Shown: positions 1 to 7,353 of the stretch, one piece after another
Layout of the letters: each line of letters begins with the position of its first letter
Position numbering within the stretch: the stretch's first letter is position 1
DNA from: CAYMDD01 sp964409675
Lineage (GTDB): Bacteria; Pseudomonadota; Alphaproteobacteria; Rickettsiales; SXRF01
NCBI GenBank assembly: GCA_964409675.1
Contig: CAYPEF010000017.1
Coordinates: 1 to 23,860 of the forward strand
Direction of reading: 5' to 3'
DNA length: 23,860 nt
The notes under the pieces: generated by a model
What the model was told of the DNA's origin: nothing
Database searches by the model: none
Seen by the model: the letters and a program-made list of their open reading frames with translations, nothing else
Translations under genes and position numbers: made by a program

Positions 1-7
1 TAATGTC

Positions 8-1360
8 GTGAGAATTGCGGTAATCGGAACAGGATATGTCGGGCTGGTCAGCGGGGCGTGCTTTGCGGAGCTTGGCTATCATGTCACTTGCGTGGACAAG
101 GACGCGCAGAAAATCGCCCGCCTGCGCGAAGGAATCGTGCCGATCTATGAGCCGGGGCTGGACGAAATGGTCACCCGCAATAGCTCAGCCGGAAATCTGC
201 GCTTTACCACCGACATGAAAGAGGCCGTACGCGACGCCGAAATCATCAGCATCGCCGTCGGCACCCCCACCCGTAAGCAGGATGGCTACGCGGATTTAAG
301 CTATGTATACGCCGCCGCCAAGGAAATCGCTTCGCTCCTCGATCATTACGCCGTCATCGTCACCAAATCCACCGTGCCCGCCGGCACAGGCTATGAAATC
401 CGCGAGATGATGAAAAGCGTGAACCCGGCGCTCGATTTCGATATCGCTTCCAACCCCGAATTCCTGCGCGAAGGCTGCGCCATCAATGATTTCATGCAGC
501 CTGACCGTATCGTCGTCGGCACCAACAGCGAGCGGGCTTACATCGTAATGGCCGGGCTTTACAAACCATTCTCCGACAAGGGGGTGCCGGTAATCTTCAC
601 CGACATTGTTTCCTCCGAGCTGATCAAATACGCCGCCAACACTTTCCTCGCCACCAAGGTCAGCTTCATCAATGAAATGGCCGATCTATGCGAAAAAGTC
701 GGCGGCAATATCGAGGACGTGGCGCTCGGCATGGGCACCGACACCCGCATCGGCCAGAAATTCCTCAAGCCCGGCCCCGGCTACGGCGGCTCCTGCTTCC
801 CGAAAGATACGCTCGCCATGGTCAATATCGGTGAGCGCGCGCTCAGCCCCACCACCATCATTGAAGCCGTCATCTCCGTCAACCGCGCCCGCCCACACCG
901 CATGATGGCGAAAATCACCGAAGCCGTCGGGGGCCTGCGCGGCAAGCGCATCGCTTTGCTCGGCCTCACCTTCAAGCCGGATACCGACGACGTGCGTGAC
1001 AGCACCGCCATCATCCTTGCCGAAGAAATGGCCCGCCTCGGCGCAACCGTCATCGCCTATGACCCCAAGGGCATGGAGCAGGCGCGCCAGATGCTCGGCG
1101 ATAAAGTCACTTATGCCACCAGCACGCAACAGGCCATCGCCGGCGCGGACGCCGCCGTCATCGCCACCGAATGGCAGGAATTCCGCGAGCTTACGCTGCC
1201 GCAATTGAAAGCCGCGCTCAGCGCCCCCGTAATCGTGGACCTTCGCAACATCTTTGACCCCGCCGCCATGGAAGCAAACGGCTTTACCTATCATTCCATT
1301 GGCCGCGGCGCCGTCTGGGGTGAAGTGGCGGAAAGCAATCCCAAGGTGAAGGCCGTTTAA
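8..1360 (+). CDS. ugd: UDP-glucose 6-dehydrogenase
   Basis: The enzyme oxidises UDP-glucose to UDP-glucuronate with two NAD+ in the cytoplasm, making acidic sugar precursor for polysaccharide. The 450-residue protein has the usual family length. It begins with a Rossmann motif GTGYVG (residues 7-12), then NPEFLREG, the central helix KYAANTFLATKVSFINE, and the active-site loop GPGYGGSCFPKDT with catalytic Cys263. The C-terminal UDP-binding domain includes GLTFKPDTDDVRDS. The start is GTG: the nearby ATG at 3 meets a stop after one codon, and the GTG reading begins directly with the conserved MRIAVIGTGYVG. Its TAA stop shares one base with the ATG of the next gene (TAATG), so the two are translationally coupled. 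Family assignment is very secure. Confidence 0.97.
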   Translation: MRIAVIGTGYVGLVSGACFAELGYHVTCVDKDAQKIARLREGIVPIYEPGLDEMVTRNSSAGNLRFTTDMKEAVRDAEIISIAVGTPTRKQDGYADLSYVYAAAKEIASLLDHYAVIVTKSTVPAGTGYEIREMMKSVNPALDFDIASNPEFLREGCAINDFMQPDRIVVGTNSERAYIVMAGLYKPFSDKGVPVIFTDIVSSELIKYAANTFLATKVSFINEMADLCEKVGGNIEDVALGMGTDTRIGQKFLKPGPGYGGSCFPKDTLAMVNIGERALSPTTIIEAVISVNRARPHRMMAKITEAVGGLRGKRIALLGLTFKPDTDDVRDSTAIILAEEMARLGATVIAYDPKGMEQARQMLGDKVTYATSTQQAIAGADAAVIATEWQEFRELTLPQLKAALSAPVIVDLRNIFDPAAMEANGFTYHSIGRGAVWGEVAESNPKVKAV

Positions 1361-1977
1361 TGCGCCTGCCGTCTGCGGAGATCATGCTGCAAGCGGTCAC
1401 GGATCTAGGCGAAAGCGCCACTCTCTTGGCATGCGTCGGCGTGGCGTGCATCTACCTGCTGATCTGCAACCGCCGCCGGGAAGCGGCGGCATTGTTTTGC
1501 TCACTGGCGCTGGCTGGATTGCTGATCTTCCTCCTGAAACTCGCCTACATGACCTGCGCCGCGCTGCTGCCCGGGCACGGTATCTATTCCCCGAGCGGCC
1601 ATACGGCGCTGGCAGTGTCGGTGCTGCTGACCTTCGCCATACTGATGGCAGCGAATGTTGGGCGCAAATGGCGCTATATACCTTATCTGCTCATCCTGCC
1701 GCTGGCCGCAATCATCGCTTTTTCGCGTATTCGTTTGCATTATCATAGCGAAGCTGAAGTGGTGATGGGTCTGGTCGTCGCTGGCATCACGCTGCTGCTG
1801 GTACGCCTGCTTGTCCTGCGCGGGCACGCCATCGGCCATTTCAGTCCCATCATCATGCTGGCATTGATGATGGTGACGGTTTATGCCAGCGGCAATCTTA
1901 GGCTGAACGCGGAAAACCGCGTGCAGTTGCTGGTCGAACATGTGAAGGTGTATTTTCCTTTCTGCCATAAGGCGTAA
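1360..1977 (+). CDS. PAP2-superfamily membrane phosphatase (divergent)
   Basis: A 205-residue, strongly hydrophobic protein with about five or six membrane segments. PAP2 phosphatase motif 2 is clear (PSGH, residues 78-81). Motif 3 is recognisable as SR (122-123) with His129, but the usual Asp four residues after the His is Glu133. Motif 1 (K-x6-RP) is poor: Lys60 is present but the Arg-Pro is not. Known PAP2 membrane enzymes hydrolyse lipid phosphates such as undecaprenyl pyrophosphate or lipid A phosphates. Between ugd and galE, a role in undecaprenyl carrier recycling or lipid-linked precursor processing is a reasonable inference. It starts on the ATG overlapping the ugd stop and ends 18 bases before galE. 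Activity is uncertain because of the motif changes. Confidence 0.8.
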   Translation: MRLPSAEIMLQAVTDLGESATLLACVGVACIYLLICNRRREAAALFCSLALAGLLIFLLKLAYMTCAALLPGHGIYSPSGHTALAVSVLLTFAILMAANVGRKWRYIPYLLILPLAAIIAFSRIRLHYHSEAEVVMGLVVAGITLLLVRLLVLRGHAIGHFSPIIMLALMMVTVYASGNLRLNAENRVQLLVEHVKVYFPFCHKA

Positions 1978-1995
1978 AAAGAAAACGAGGCGACA

Positions 1996-2988
1996 ATGAC
2001 AAGTGCAATCCTGGTAGCGGGCGGCGCAGGCTATATCGGCTCACATGTCTGCAAAACCCTCAGCGTCAGCGGCTACCTGCCGGTGGTGCTGGATAATCTC
2101 TCCAGAGGCAAAAAAGACTTCGTGCGCTGGGGTCCGCTCATCACCGCCTCGGTTGCCGACGCGGATGCCGTACGGCAGGCCGTGCAAACCCATAATATCA
2201 AGGCGGTGATCGATCTTGCCGGCTCCATCGAAGTTGGCGAATCAGTCAGGGACCCACTGAAATATTACGATAACAACCTCGCCTGCAAGCTGGGCTTCCT
2301 GCAAACCTTGCGCGAATGCGGCGTCAATGCCTTCGTCTTTTCTTCCACCGCCGCCGTGTATGGCGAACCGGCGCAGGTGCCTATCCCAGAGTCGCACCCG
2401 CTTATGCCGAAGAACCCTTACGGCTGGTCCAAGCTGATGTTCGAGCAGGTATTGCGCGACTTCCACCAAGCCGGCGGCCCGGCATGGATGGCGCTGCGCT
2501 ATTTCAATGCCGCCGGCGCGTCCCCTGACGGCGATATCGGCGAATCGCACGACCCCGAAACGCACCTCATCCCCCGCGCCTGCATGGCTAATCTCGGCCT
2601 GATCCCGGCCTTGGATATTTTCGGCAACGACTACCCCACGCCAGACGGCACCGCCATCCGCGATTATATCCATGTGCTCGACCTCGCCGCCGCCCACGTG
2701 CTGGCCGTTCGTGCCCTGCTGGAAGGGGCCACGCCTGCCGCCTATAATCTCGGCAACGGACAGGGCACCTCCATCGGCGAAATTATGGCCTGCTTTAAAC
2801 AGCTCGGGCTGGAGGTACCACACCGCTTCGGCCCACGCCGGGCGGGCGATCCGGTACGCCTGATCGCCGACAGCGCGGCGGCAAAAATGCAACTCGGTTG
2901 GAAGCCGGCGCACGCTGACATCGCCACTATTATTTCCTCCGCGCATGCCTGGCACCGGAGGTTACTGAAAAACAATACCATTGCGTAA
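1996..2988 (+). CDS. galE: UDP-glucose 4-epimerase
   Basis: An extended short-chain dehydrogenase/reductase that interconverts UDP-glucose and UDP-galactose using bound NAD+. At 330 residues it has normal GalE length. Visible features are the N-terminal GGAGYIGSH nucleotide motif, the catalytic Ser region FSSTAAVYGEP, the YGWSK motif (Tyr142, Lys146), ALRYFNAAGA, and the RDYIHVLDLAAAH segment typical of GalE. It is the third gene of a tight plus-strand unit with ugd and the PAP2 gene. UDP-galactose supply fits the WbaP-like (galactose-1-phosphate type) priming transferase next downstream. About 176 bases separate it from that gene, so the latter may have its own promoter. Related 4-epimerases acting on other UDP-sugars cannot be excluded. 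Confidence 0.93.
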   Translation: MTSAILVAGGAGYIGSHVCKTLSVSGYLPVVLDNLSRGKKDFVRWGPLITASVADADAVRQAVQTHNIKAVIDLAGSIEVGESVRDPLKYYDNNLACKLGFLQTLRECGVNAFVFSSTAAVYGEPAQVPIPESHPLMPKNPYGWSKLMFEQVLRDFHQAGGPAWMALRYFNAAGASPDGDIGESHDPETHLIPRACMANLGLIPALDIFGNDYPTPDGTAIRDYIHVLDLAAAHVLAVRALLEGATPAAYNLGNGQGTSIGEIMACFKQLGLEVPHRFGPRRAGDPVRLIADSAAAKMQLGWKPAHADIATIISSAHAWHRRLLKNNTIA

Positions 2989-3015
2989 AATAATGCGTAT
3001 TTAGCCAGGTTTTCC

Positions 3016-3054
3016 GCCAGTTTTTTAGCATCTCCATATCGGTTTTTTACTGGC
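3016..3054. promoter_or_regulatory. Small inverted repeat in the galE/priming-transferase gap
   Basis: In the AT-rich 176-base gap between galE and the priming transferase, perfect 6-base arms GCCAGT (3016-3021) and ACTGGC (3049-3054) flank a T-rich centre. They sit about 110 bases before the transferase start. A CATAAT hexamer (3054-3059) could be a -10, but no good -35 lies at the right distance. The repeat could be an operator or a 3' structure of the galE message. The evidence is only sequence symmetry. Confidence 0.2.
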
Positions 3055-3152
3055 ATAATGCTAACCCTTCATGTAATGAAAACGCGTTCCTACAAAAAAC
3101 TTCTTTCACCCCTGATGTCTAAGTCGCTCCTGTGAACCATTCTGCTACTGCG

Positions 3153-3157
3153 GGAGG
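3153..3157 (+). promoter_or_regulatory. Ribosome binding site fixing the priming-transferase start
   Basis: A consensus GGAGG lies 7 bases before the ATG at 3165. A longer in-frame GTG start at 3132 exists but has no comparable site, so ATG 3165 is preferred. Confidence 0.75.
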
Positions 3158-3164
3158 AAATCCT

Positions 3165-4565
3165 ATGTCTGTTGCTCACCAGAACGTACGATTAGTCTAC
3201 AACGCTAACGAAAATTTTAATGAAGTTAAGAACTTCACCCAGATCGCCAAGCGCTCGGGGTGCTGCATTCTGTTTAGCGATATCACCGCTTTATTATTAT
3301 CTTTCGTCTGCGGTGGGCTTGGAGCATGGCTGATCGCCACGCAGGGATTGCATAAACCGTTCCAGGAATTGCTGAGCCTCGATACATTAATGCAATTCAT
3401 CATCTTCACCGGCTTGGGCGGCATTGCGCTGCTGTGGCTGGAATCGCGCGGGCATTACCGGCAACGCCTTCCTTATTGGGAAGTGATGGAGCAGATACTA
3501 ACCGTGGCTTTCGTCGGCTTCCTGGTATGCGGCTTCGGTCAATTCATGGCCAAGCAGTCATTCTCGCGCCTCTGGCTGGGCCTGAGCTGGGCACTGTTTG
3601 CGCTGTTTTTATTCTCCGGCAGAATCATCGTGCGCAATTACCTGAAGCGCCAGGGCAAATGGCAGATTCCGGCGCTGCTGGTAGGCGAGGGAGCTTCCGC
3701 CCTATCCGCCAAAAACGCCCTGCGCCGTGAGCGCCATATGGGCTTTACCATCCTTAAGCATATCTCCCCCAAGCAGCTGGCGCATCTTAACCAGCCTAAC
3801 GCCTGGATCGGCCTGATGCAGCAGGCGGGCGCGTCGCACCTGTTTCTCGCGCTCGAAGGCAGCGAAATGGAACGCTACCAGCCGGCACTCAAATCCCTCG
3901 TGCGCGAGCGCGTTCCCTTCACCGTGGTGCCACCGTGGATGGACCTGCCCACCGGCACCATGTCGCCGCACCATTTCCTGATGCATGACGTGCTGATGTT
4001 GCACGACACTAACCGTCTGCACATGCCGGTGCTGTGCCACCTCAAGCGCGGCTTTGACCTTGTTTGCTCATCGCTCGCGCTTATCCTGCTGGCGCCGCTA
4101 TGCATCCCGGTAGCCTTGATTATTCGCATGGACGGCGGACCGGCCATTTTCAAGCAGGAGCGCGTCGGCAAGAACGGCAAGCGTTTCGGCTGCTATAAAT
4201 TCCGCTCCATGTGCGTCAATGCCGAGGACATACTGAAGCAGCATCTGGCCGAAAACCCGGAAGCTGCGGCGGAATGGAACAAGTTCCAGAAGCTGAAGAA
4301 TGATGTGCGTATCACCCGCATCGGCCATTTCATCCGCCGCACCAGCATTGATGAACTGCCGCAATTGCTGAACGTATGGAAGGGCGATATGAGCTTCGTC
4401 GGCCCGCGCCCAATCATGCCCGATCAGGAAAAACTCTATGGCGACGATTTTATCTATTATGAAAGTGTCCGCCCCGGTATCACCGGTCCCTGGCAGGTCA
4501 GCGGCCGCAACCAGCTCACTTTCGCCGAACGCGTGAAACTCGAATGCTACTACGCCAAAAACTAG
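3165..4565 (+). CDS. WbaP-type undecaprenyl-phosphate sugar phosphotransferase, cut by an in-frame amber codon
   Basis: This family transfers a hexose-1-phosphate (galactose-1-P in classical WbaP) from UDP-sugar to undecaprenyl phosphate at the inner membrane, starting the repeat unit. The N-terminal half carries about four membrane helices and a soluble domain. A further helix near 4035-4125 precedes the catalytic domain with KQERVGKNGKRFGCYKFRSM, RRTSIDELPQLLNVWKGDMS, GPRPIM and GPWQVSGRN. The frame stops at TAG (4563-4565) after YYAKN and then continues open to TAA at 4635-4637. The continuation, SLWMDIVILLKTLPALLKKD and on to QVF, matches the family C-terminus, where a Trp follows the Asn. 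TGG to TAG is one transition. The stopped product is 466 residues; the intended one would be 490. It could be a real nonsense allele, a suppressed amber or a base-call error. Confidence 0.88.
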   Translation: MSVAHQNVRLVYNANENFNEVKNFTQIAKRSGCCILFSDITALLLSFVCGGLGAWLIATQGLHKPFQELLSLDTLMQFIIFTGLGGIALLWLESRGHYRQRLPYWEVMEQILTVAFVGFLVCGFGQFMAKQSFSRLWLGLSWALFALFLFSGRIIVRNYLKRQGKWQIPALLVGEGASALSAKNALRRERHMGFTILKHISPKQLAHLNQPNAWIGLMQQAGASHLFLALEGSEMERYQPALKSLVRERVPFTVVPPWMDLPTGTMSPHHFLMHDVLMLHDTNRLHMPVLCHLKRGFDLVCSSLALILLAPLCIPVALIIRMDGGPAIFKQERVGKNGKRFGCYKFRSMCVNAEDILKQHLAENPEAAAEWNKFQKLKNDVRITRIGHFIRRTSIDELPQLLNVWKGDMSFVGPRPIMPDQEKLYGDDFIYYESVRPGITGPWQVSGRNQLTFAERVKLECYYAKN

Positions 4566-4770
4566 AGCCTGTGGATGGACATCGTCATCCTCCTGAAAAC
4601 CCTCCCGGCACTTCTGAAAAAAGACCAGGTGTTTTAATTCTTTCCCCCTTCAGGGGTGAGGATAGATTTTCTTAAGCGCATCGCACTTTAGAAAAAATTG
4701 GCGGGAGTGAGCGGCCTATCGGTTAATTTATCGACAGCCTGCAAGAATTCCACGCCTACATTAATATTCT

Positions 4771-4803
4771 GTTATTCCCGCGCAGGCGGGGATGACAGCA
4801 ATA
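4771..4803. repeat. Palindromic intergenic repeat, copy 1
   Basis: A GTTATTCCCGC / GCGGGGATGAC imperfect hairpin, the mismatches being G-T wobbles, with a short loop. A related copy with the same right arm GCGGGGATGACAG lies at 19345. It sits between the converging priming-transferase and GT4 genes, where a hairpin could act as a two-way terminator. The rest of 4638-4843 has a small CCCCTTCAGGGG hairpin at 4645-4656 and no gene that I can see. Confidence 0.6.
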
Positions 4804-4843
4804 GATTATTAAGCCACGTAGAAAATTTTTATTGAAAGAGGAA

Positions 4844-5941
4844 TCAGGATAATTTTTCAAACAGCTCCACATACGCATCCGCACAGGCAGCGGTGGAGAA
4901 ATGATTGCCGCGCTCACGCAGCACTTCCTTCGCCGGATGGTCATCCAGCGTTTGCAGCATCGCCCCGGCCAGCGCCTGTGCATCGCCCACCGGCACCAGC
5001 CTGCCATACGTTCCGTCCCGCAAGATTTCCGCCGGCCCGTACGGGCAGTCGGTGCTGACTACCGGCGTACCACAAGCCAGCGCCTCGGCCAGCACGATGG
5101 CGAATCCTTCAAACTTCGAGGAGAGCACCATCACATCCGCACGCTTCATATAGGGCAGGGGATTGGCCTGATACCCCGGCATTGATACCCAACCGGCAAT
5201 CCCAAGCTCCACCGCCAGCGCTTCCAGCGACGTGCGCAGCGGCCCATCCCCCAGAATAATCAGCCGCGCCGGGCGTTGCTGCGCAACGTGCGCGAAGGCA
5301 CGCAGAAGCACCGGAAAATCTTTCTGCTCCACCATCCGCCCGGCGGCAACGAATACCGGATCGCCCCCTGCAAAAAACGGATGCTCCACCGGCGCATTCG
5401 CCCGCTCATCAAAATCCGCCGTCACCACGCCGTTATAGATAGTATGGATTTTATGCCGATTGCCCGCACGCTTTGCCAGATCGTCGGAAATGCCCTGCGA
5501 AACGCCCACGGCGGCATCGGCAAACGGCAGAAAAAAACGGTAGAGGAGGGGAAGAACGCGGTATTTGCGCCCCAGCTTGCATTCTTCCGAAAGCATGTTG
5601 TGCTGCGTTACTACCACTTTGGCCGCTGAATTCGCCATGATCTTCGCCCAGATGGCGATGATGTTGTTATGCCCGAGATTCGCCAGCACGATATCCGGCT
5701 TCTCTCTTTTTAAATAATCAGTCACCAGCGGCAACGATTGCAGCACGCGCCTGCTATTCAGCCCCACCACCTTTGCCCCTTCCGGCACCATCGCCAGCAG
5801 CGGCCCCTCTGCCCGGTCCAGCAGGAAGGTGACATCCATATCGCGCTTCATAAACTCAGGCGCTAAATTGATATGCAGCTTCTCGGCCCCGCCGCCGCTG
5901 AGCGACGGCAGGTAAACGGCGATTTTCAACGGCTGCGGCAT
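4844..5941 (-). CDS. GT4-family glycosyltransferase
   Basis: A 365-residue GT-B fold, retaining glycosyltransferase, probably adding a sugar to the lipid-linked repeat unit on the cytoplasmic face. The N-terminal acceptor half begins KIAVYLPSLSGGGAEKLHINLA, whose GGAE loop is common in GT4 enzymes. The donor half has FVAAGRMVEQKDFPVLLRAF, LIILGDGPLR, and the GT4 signature EGFAIVLAEALACGTPVVST with its two spaced Glu residues. The ATG at 5939-5941 overlaps the last 16 bases of the upstream Cys-module gene, so the two are coupled and it is the last gene of that minus-strand unit. The sugar and linkage cannot be read from sequence. Confidence 0.93.
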   Translation of the reverse strand: MPQPLKIAVYLPSLSGGGAEKLHINLAPEFMKRDMDVTFLLDRAEGPLLAMVPEGAKVVGLNSRRVLQSLPLVTDYLKREKPDIVLANLGHNNIIAIWAKIMANSAAKVVVTQHNMLSEECKLGRKYRVLPLLYRFFLPFADAAVGVSQGISDDLAKRAGNRHKIHTIYNGVVTADFDERANAPVEHPFFAGGDPVFVAAGRMVEQKDFPVLLRAFAHVAQQRPARLIILGDGPLRTSLEALAVELGIAGWVSMPGYQANPLPYMKRADVMVLSSKFEGFAIVLAEALACGTPVVSTDCPYGPAEILRDGTYGRLVPVGDAQALAGAMLQTLDDHPAKEVLRERGNHFSTAACADAYVELFEKLS

Positions 5942-6591
5942 ACATGCCTTCCCTTTTCATCCACACCCAGGCGTGTACCTGCCGGGCAGCCATACTCCGG
6001 CTTGAACGCGGCGTTAACCGGCACGCGGTCGTCTTTTCTGCAATGCTTTATTCCTAAATGGTTGACCACCGGCACCAATCCATAAGCACAGGCCAGTTCC
6101 TGCGAGGTAGCCTTCGCTTCAGCAGGCGGCTTTGCTTTTTCGCAGATACGCTTCTGCGCAGTATCAATAACCAGCTGATACCCGTCCGGGCATCCATTCA
6201 CCGGGTCGAATGCGGTCACCAGAGCGCCATCTTGCAGACGGATGCAGGCGTTATCCTTATCGCCGGATGCCCTTACCATCCCCGGCGGACATAACTCACC
6301 CTGCTTCGGGTAGCTGGTGGAAGCGCATTCATCGCTATCGGCATTGTCGGACAAATCCACCGTGCCATGCGGGCAATCGGCATAGGCAGAACTTGCCAAA
6401 TGCAGGCAAACTAATAAAAACCCAAGTGCCAGAACCGGACGGATAATATGATTATCATTTTTCCCTGTCGTCCTCGGCGATGCGCAGCATCGACCGGGGA
6501 CCCATCTCTCCGCTTGCGCCAGCCGAGAGATGGGTCCCCGGTTCCGCCTGCGGCGGCCCGAGGACGACAGGGAAGATGTAAACAGCGGCAT
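5926..6591 (-). CDS. Secreted protein with five CPxG-Cys modules; 5' end unclear
   Basis: I do not recognise the family. After a hydrophobic stretch (PVLALGFLLVCLHLASSAYA, a convincing Sec signal ending in AYA), about 150 residues contain exactly ten Cys arranged as five modules C-[PA]-x-G-x(11-12)-C: CPHG, CPPG, CPDG, CAYG and CPAG each open one. This implies five disulfides and a periplasmic or extracellular place. The frame opens at ATG 6591, just after the kinase-like gene, but then reads without a stop through the 114-bp palindrome at 6461-6574, adding a basic, unlikely N-terminus. The ATG nearest the signal peptide (6458) is two bases out of frame and stops after 14 codons. The true start may be a rare codon near 6447, or the 5' end was damaged when the palindrome arrived. 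The 3' end overlaps the GT4 gene by 16 bases. Confidence 0.6.
   Translation of the reverse strand: MPLFTSSLSSSGRRRRNRGPISRLAQAERWVPGRCCASPRTTGKNDNHIIRPVLALGFLLVCLHLASSAYADCPHGTVDLSDNADSDECASTSYPKQGELCPPGMVRASGDKDNACIRLQDGALVTAFDPVNGCPDGYQLVIDTAQKRICEKAKPPAEAKATSQELACAYGLVPVVNHLGIKHCRKDDRVPVNAAFKPEYGCPAGTRLGVDEKGRHVCRSR
6461..6574. repeat. 114-bp cloverleaf-shaped palindromic element
   Basis: A perfect 17-base outer stem (6461-6477 with 6558-6574) encloses three hairpins: CGATGC-GCA-GCATCG (6478-6492), a perfect 18-bp stem (6493-6510 with 6525-6542) with a 14-base loop, and CCGC-CT-GCGG (6544-6553). It separates the kinase-like gene from the signal-peptide part of the Cys-module gene. No target-site duplication is obvious at its ends and it encodes no protein of its own. 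The form suggests a non-autonomous palindromic element, like those scattered in alphaproteobacterial genomes. It could also fold in the transcript and affect expression of downstream genes. Confidence 0.85.
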
Positions 6592-6602
6592 GCAGCTACC
6601 CG

Positions 6603-7343
6603 CTACAGCAGGCGGTAGATGAAATCGGGGATATAGGAATTGCGCTTGTTCAGCACCGCGCCAATCACCTCGCCACCGGCCTGCTGGATCATGCCCTTGG
6701 CGTAGGCGATCACGGCAGGGCGGGTTTTTTCCGCCTGGATCACCATCACCACACCGTCCGCCGATTCCGGCGCCACTTCGCTGATTTTTCCTTCCGTCAC
6801 CGGCGAGCAATCGATAATGGTCAGTTCATAGGACTGGCGGAAAAAGGTGAATGCATCGCGCACCTGCCGGCTGTCGATGGAATGGGCAGGCATATTGCCG
6901 AGCAGGCTGCCGACGCTCAGGCTCAGGCCGCTCACCGCCTGAATCGCATCCGCCGGCTGCTCACTGGCGCGGATGCTCTCGATGATGCTGCGCTCTACCG
7001 GCAGGTTGAACAGGCGGATATTAGTGTGCTTGTGGCTGTTTCCGTCGATCAGCAGCGTCTTGCGCTGCTTGGCGTTGGCGGCAAGGTAGGCGAATTCCTG
7101 CGCGATGGTGCTCACCCCTTCGCCCGGGTTGGCGGAGGTAAACAACACCACCACACCGGTTTTTTTCTTGTCAATCATCGCCTGCACCATGCCATACAGC
7201 CCGGTGAGCGAACTGCCCAGATGCCCTACGTGGCCATGCCCCAGCACGTTGCCTTTCTTATAAGCCGGTACCGCCTCGCGGCTATCGGGCCGGATAGCCT
7301 GTTCCTTGCGCGCACGCTGCAATGCTTCGTAAACTAAGCTCAT
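6603..7343 (-). CDS. CpsD/BY-kinase-like P-loop protein with altered Walker motifs
   Basis: A 246-residue homologue of the cytoplasmic kinase domain that works with Wzz/GumC-type membrane proteins to control polymer length and export. It starts MSLVYEALQRARKEQ, typical of exopolysaccharide-locus tyrosine autokinases, behind AAAGGGGGG; a longer frame start at 7478 is not needed. The Walker A region is SANPGEGVST (about 70-79), with Val77 where the kinase Lys should be. Walker A' is LLIDGN, with Asn102 in place of the second Asp. Walker B is TIIDCSP with Asp178. The C-terminus has only two Tyr (NSYIPDFIY), not a cluster. It may be a non-catalytic regulator. It lies 10 bases after the ExeA-like ATPase gene, a pairing also seen in exosortase-linked polysaccharide loci. 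Confidence 0.85.
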   Translation of the reverse strand: MSLVYEALQRARKEQAIRPDSREAVPAYKKGNVLGHGHVGHLGSSLTGLYGMVQAMIDKKKTGVVVLFTSANPGEGVSTIAQEFAYLAANAKQRKTLLIDGNSHKHTNIRLFNLPVERSIIESIRASEQPADAIQAVSGLSLSVGSLLGNMPAHSIDSRQVRDAFTFFRQSYELTIIDCSPVTEGKISEVAPESADGVVMVIQAEKTRPAVIAYAKGMIQQAGGEVIGAVLNKRNSYIPDFIYRLL

Positions 7344-7353
7344 CTGCCCCCCT

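Noticed and set aside
686..1294. Minus-strand 202-residue open frame within ugd
   Set aside because: It lies wholly opposite a well-matched gene, has no recognisable domain and follows from GC-rich codon bias.
3132..3164. GTG 3132 as start of the priming transferase
   Set aside because: It adds 11 residues that run through the GGAGG ribosome site of ATG 3165, and has no site of its own.
4563..4565. Genetic code with TAG as a sense codon
   Set aside because: One site is not enough to propose it, and none of the other frames here shows a conserved internal TAG. A mutation or base error is simpler.
6461..6574. A tRNA or tRNA-like gene, from the cloverleaf shape
   Set aside because: The stems are 17-18 bp, there is no TTC loop, anticodon arm or CCA-end pattern, and total length is too great. 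It fits a palindromic DNA element.
6592..6810. Extension of the Cys-module gene up to 6810
   Set aside because: This part is the other-frame shadow of the kinase-like gene, with Gly/Arg-rich composition and no domain.
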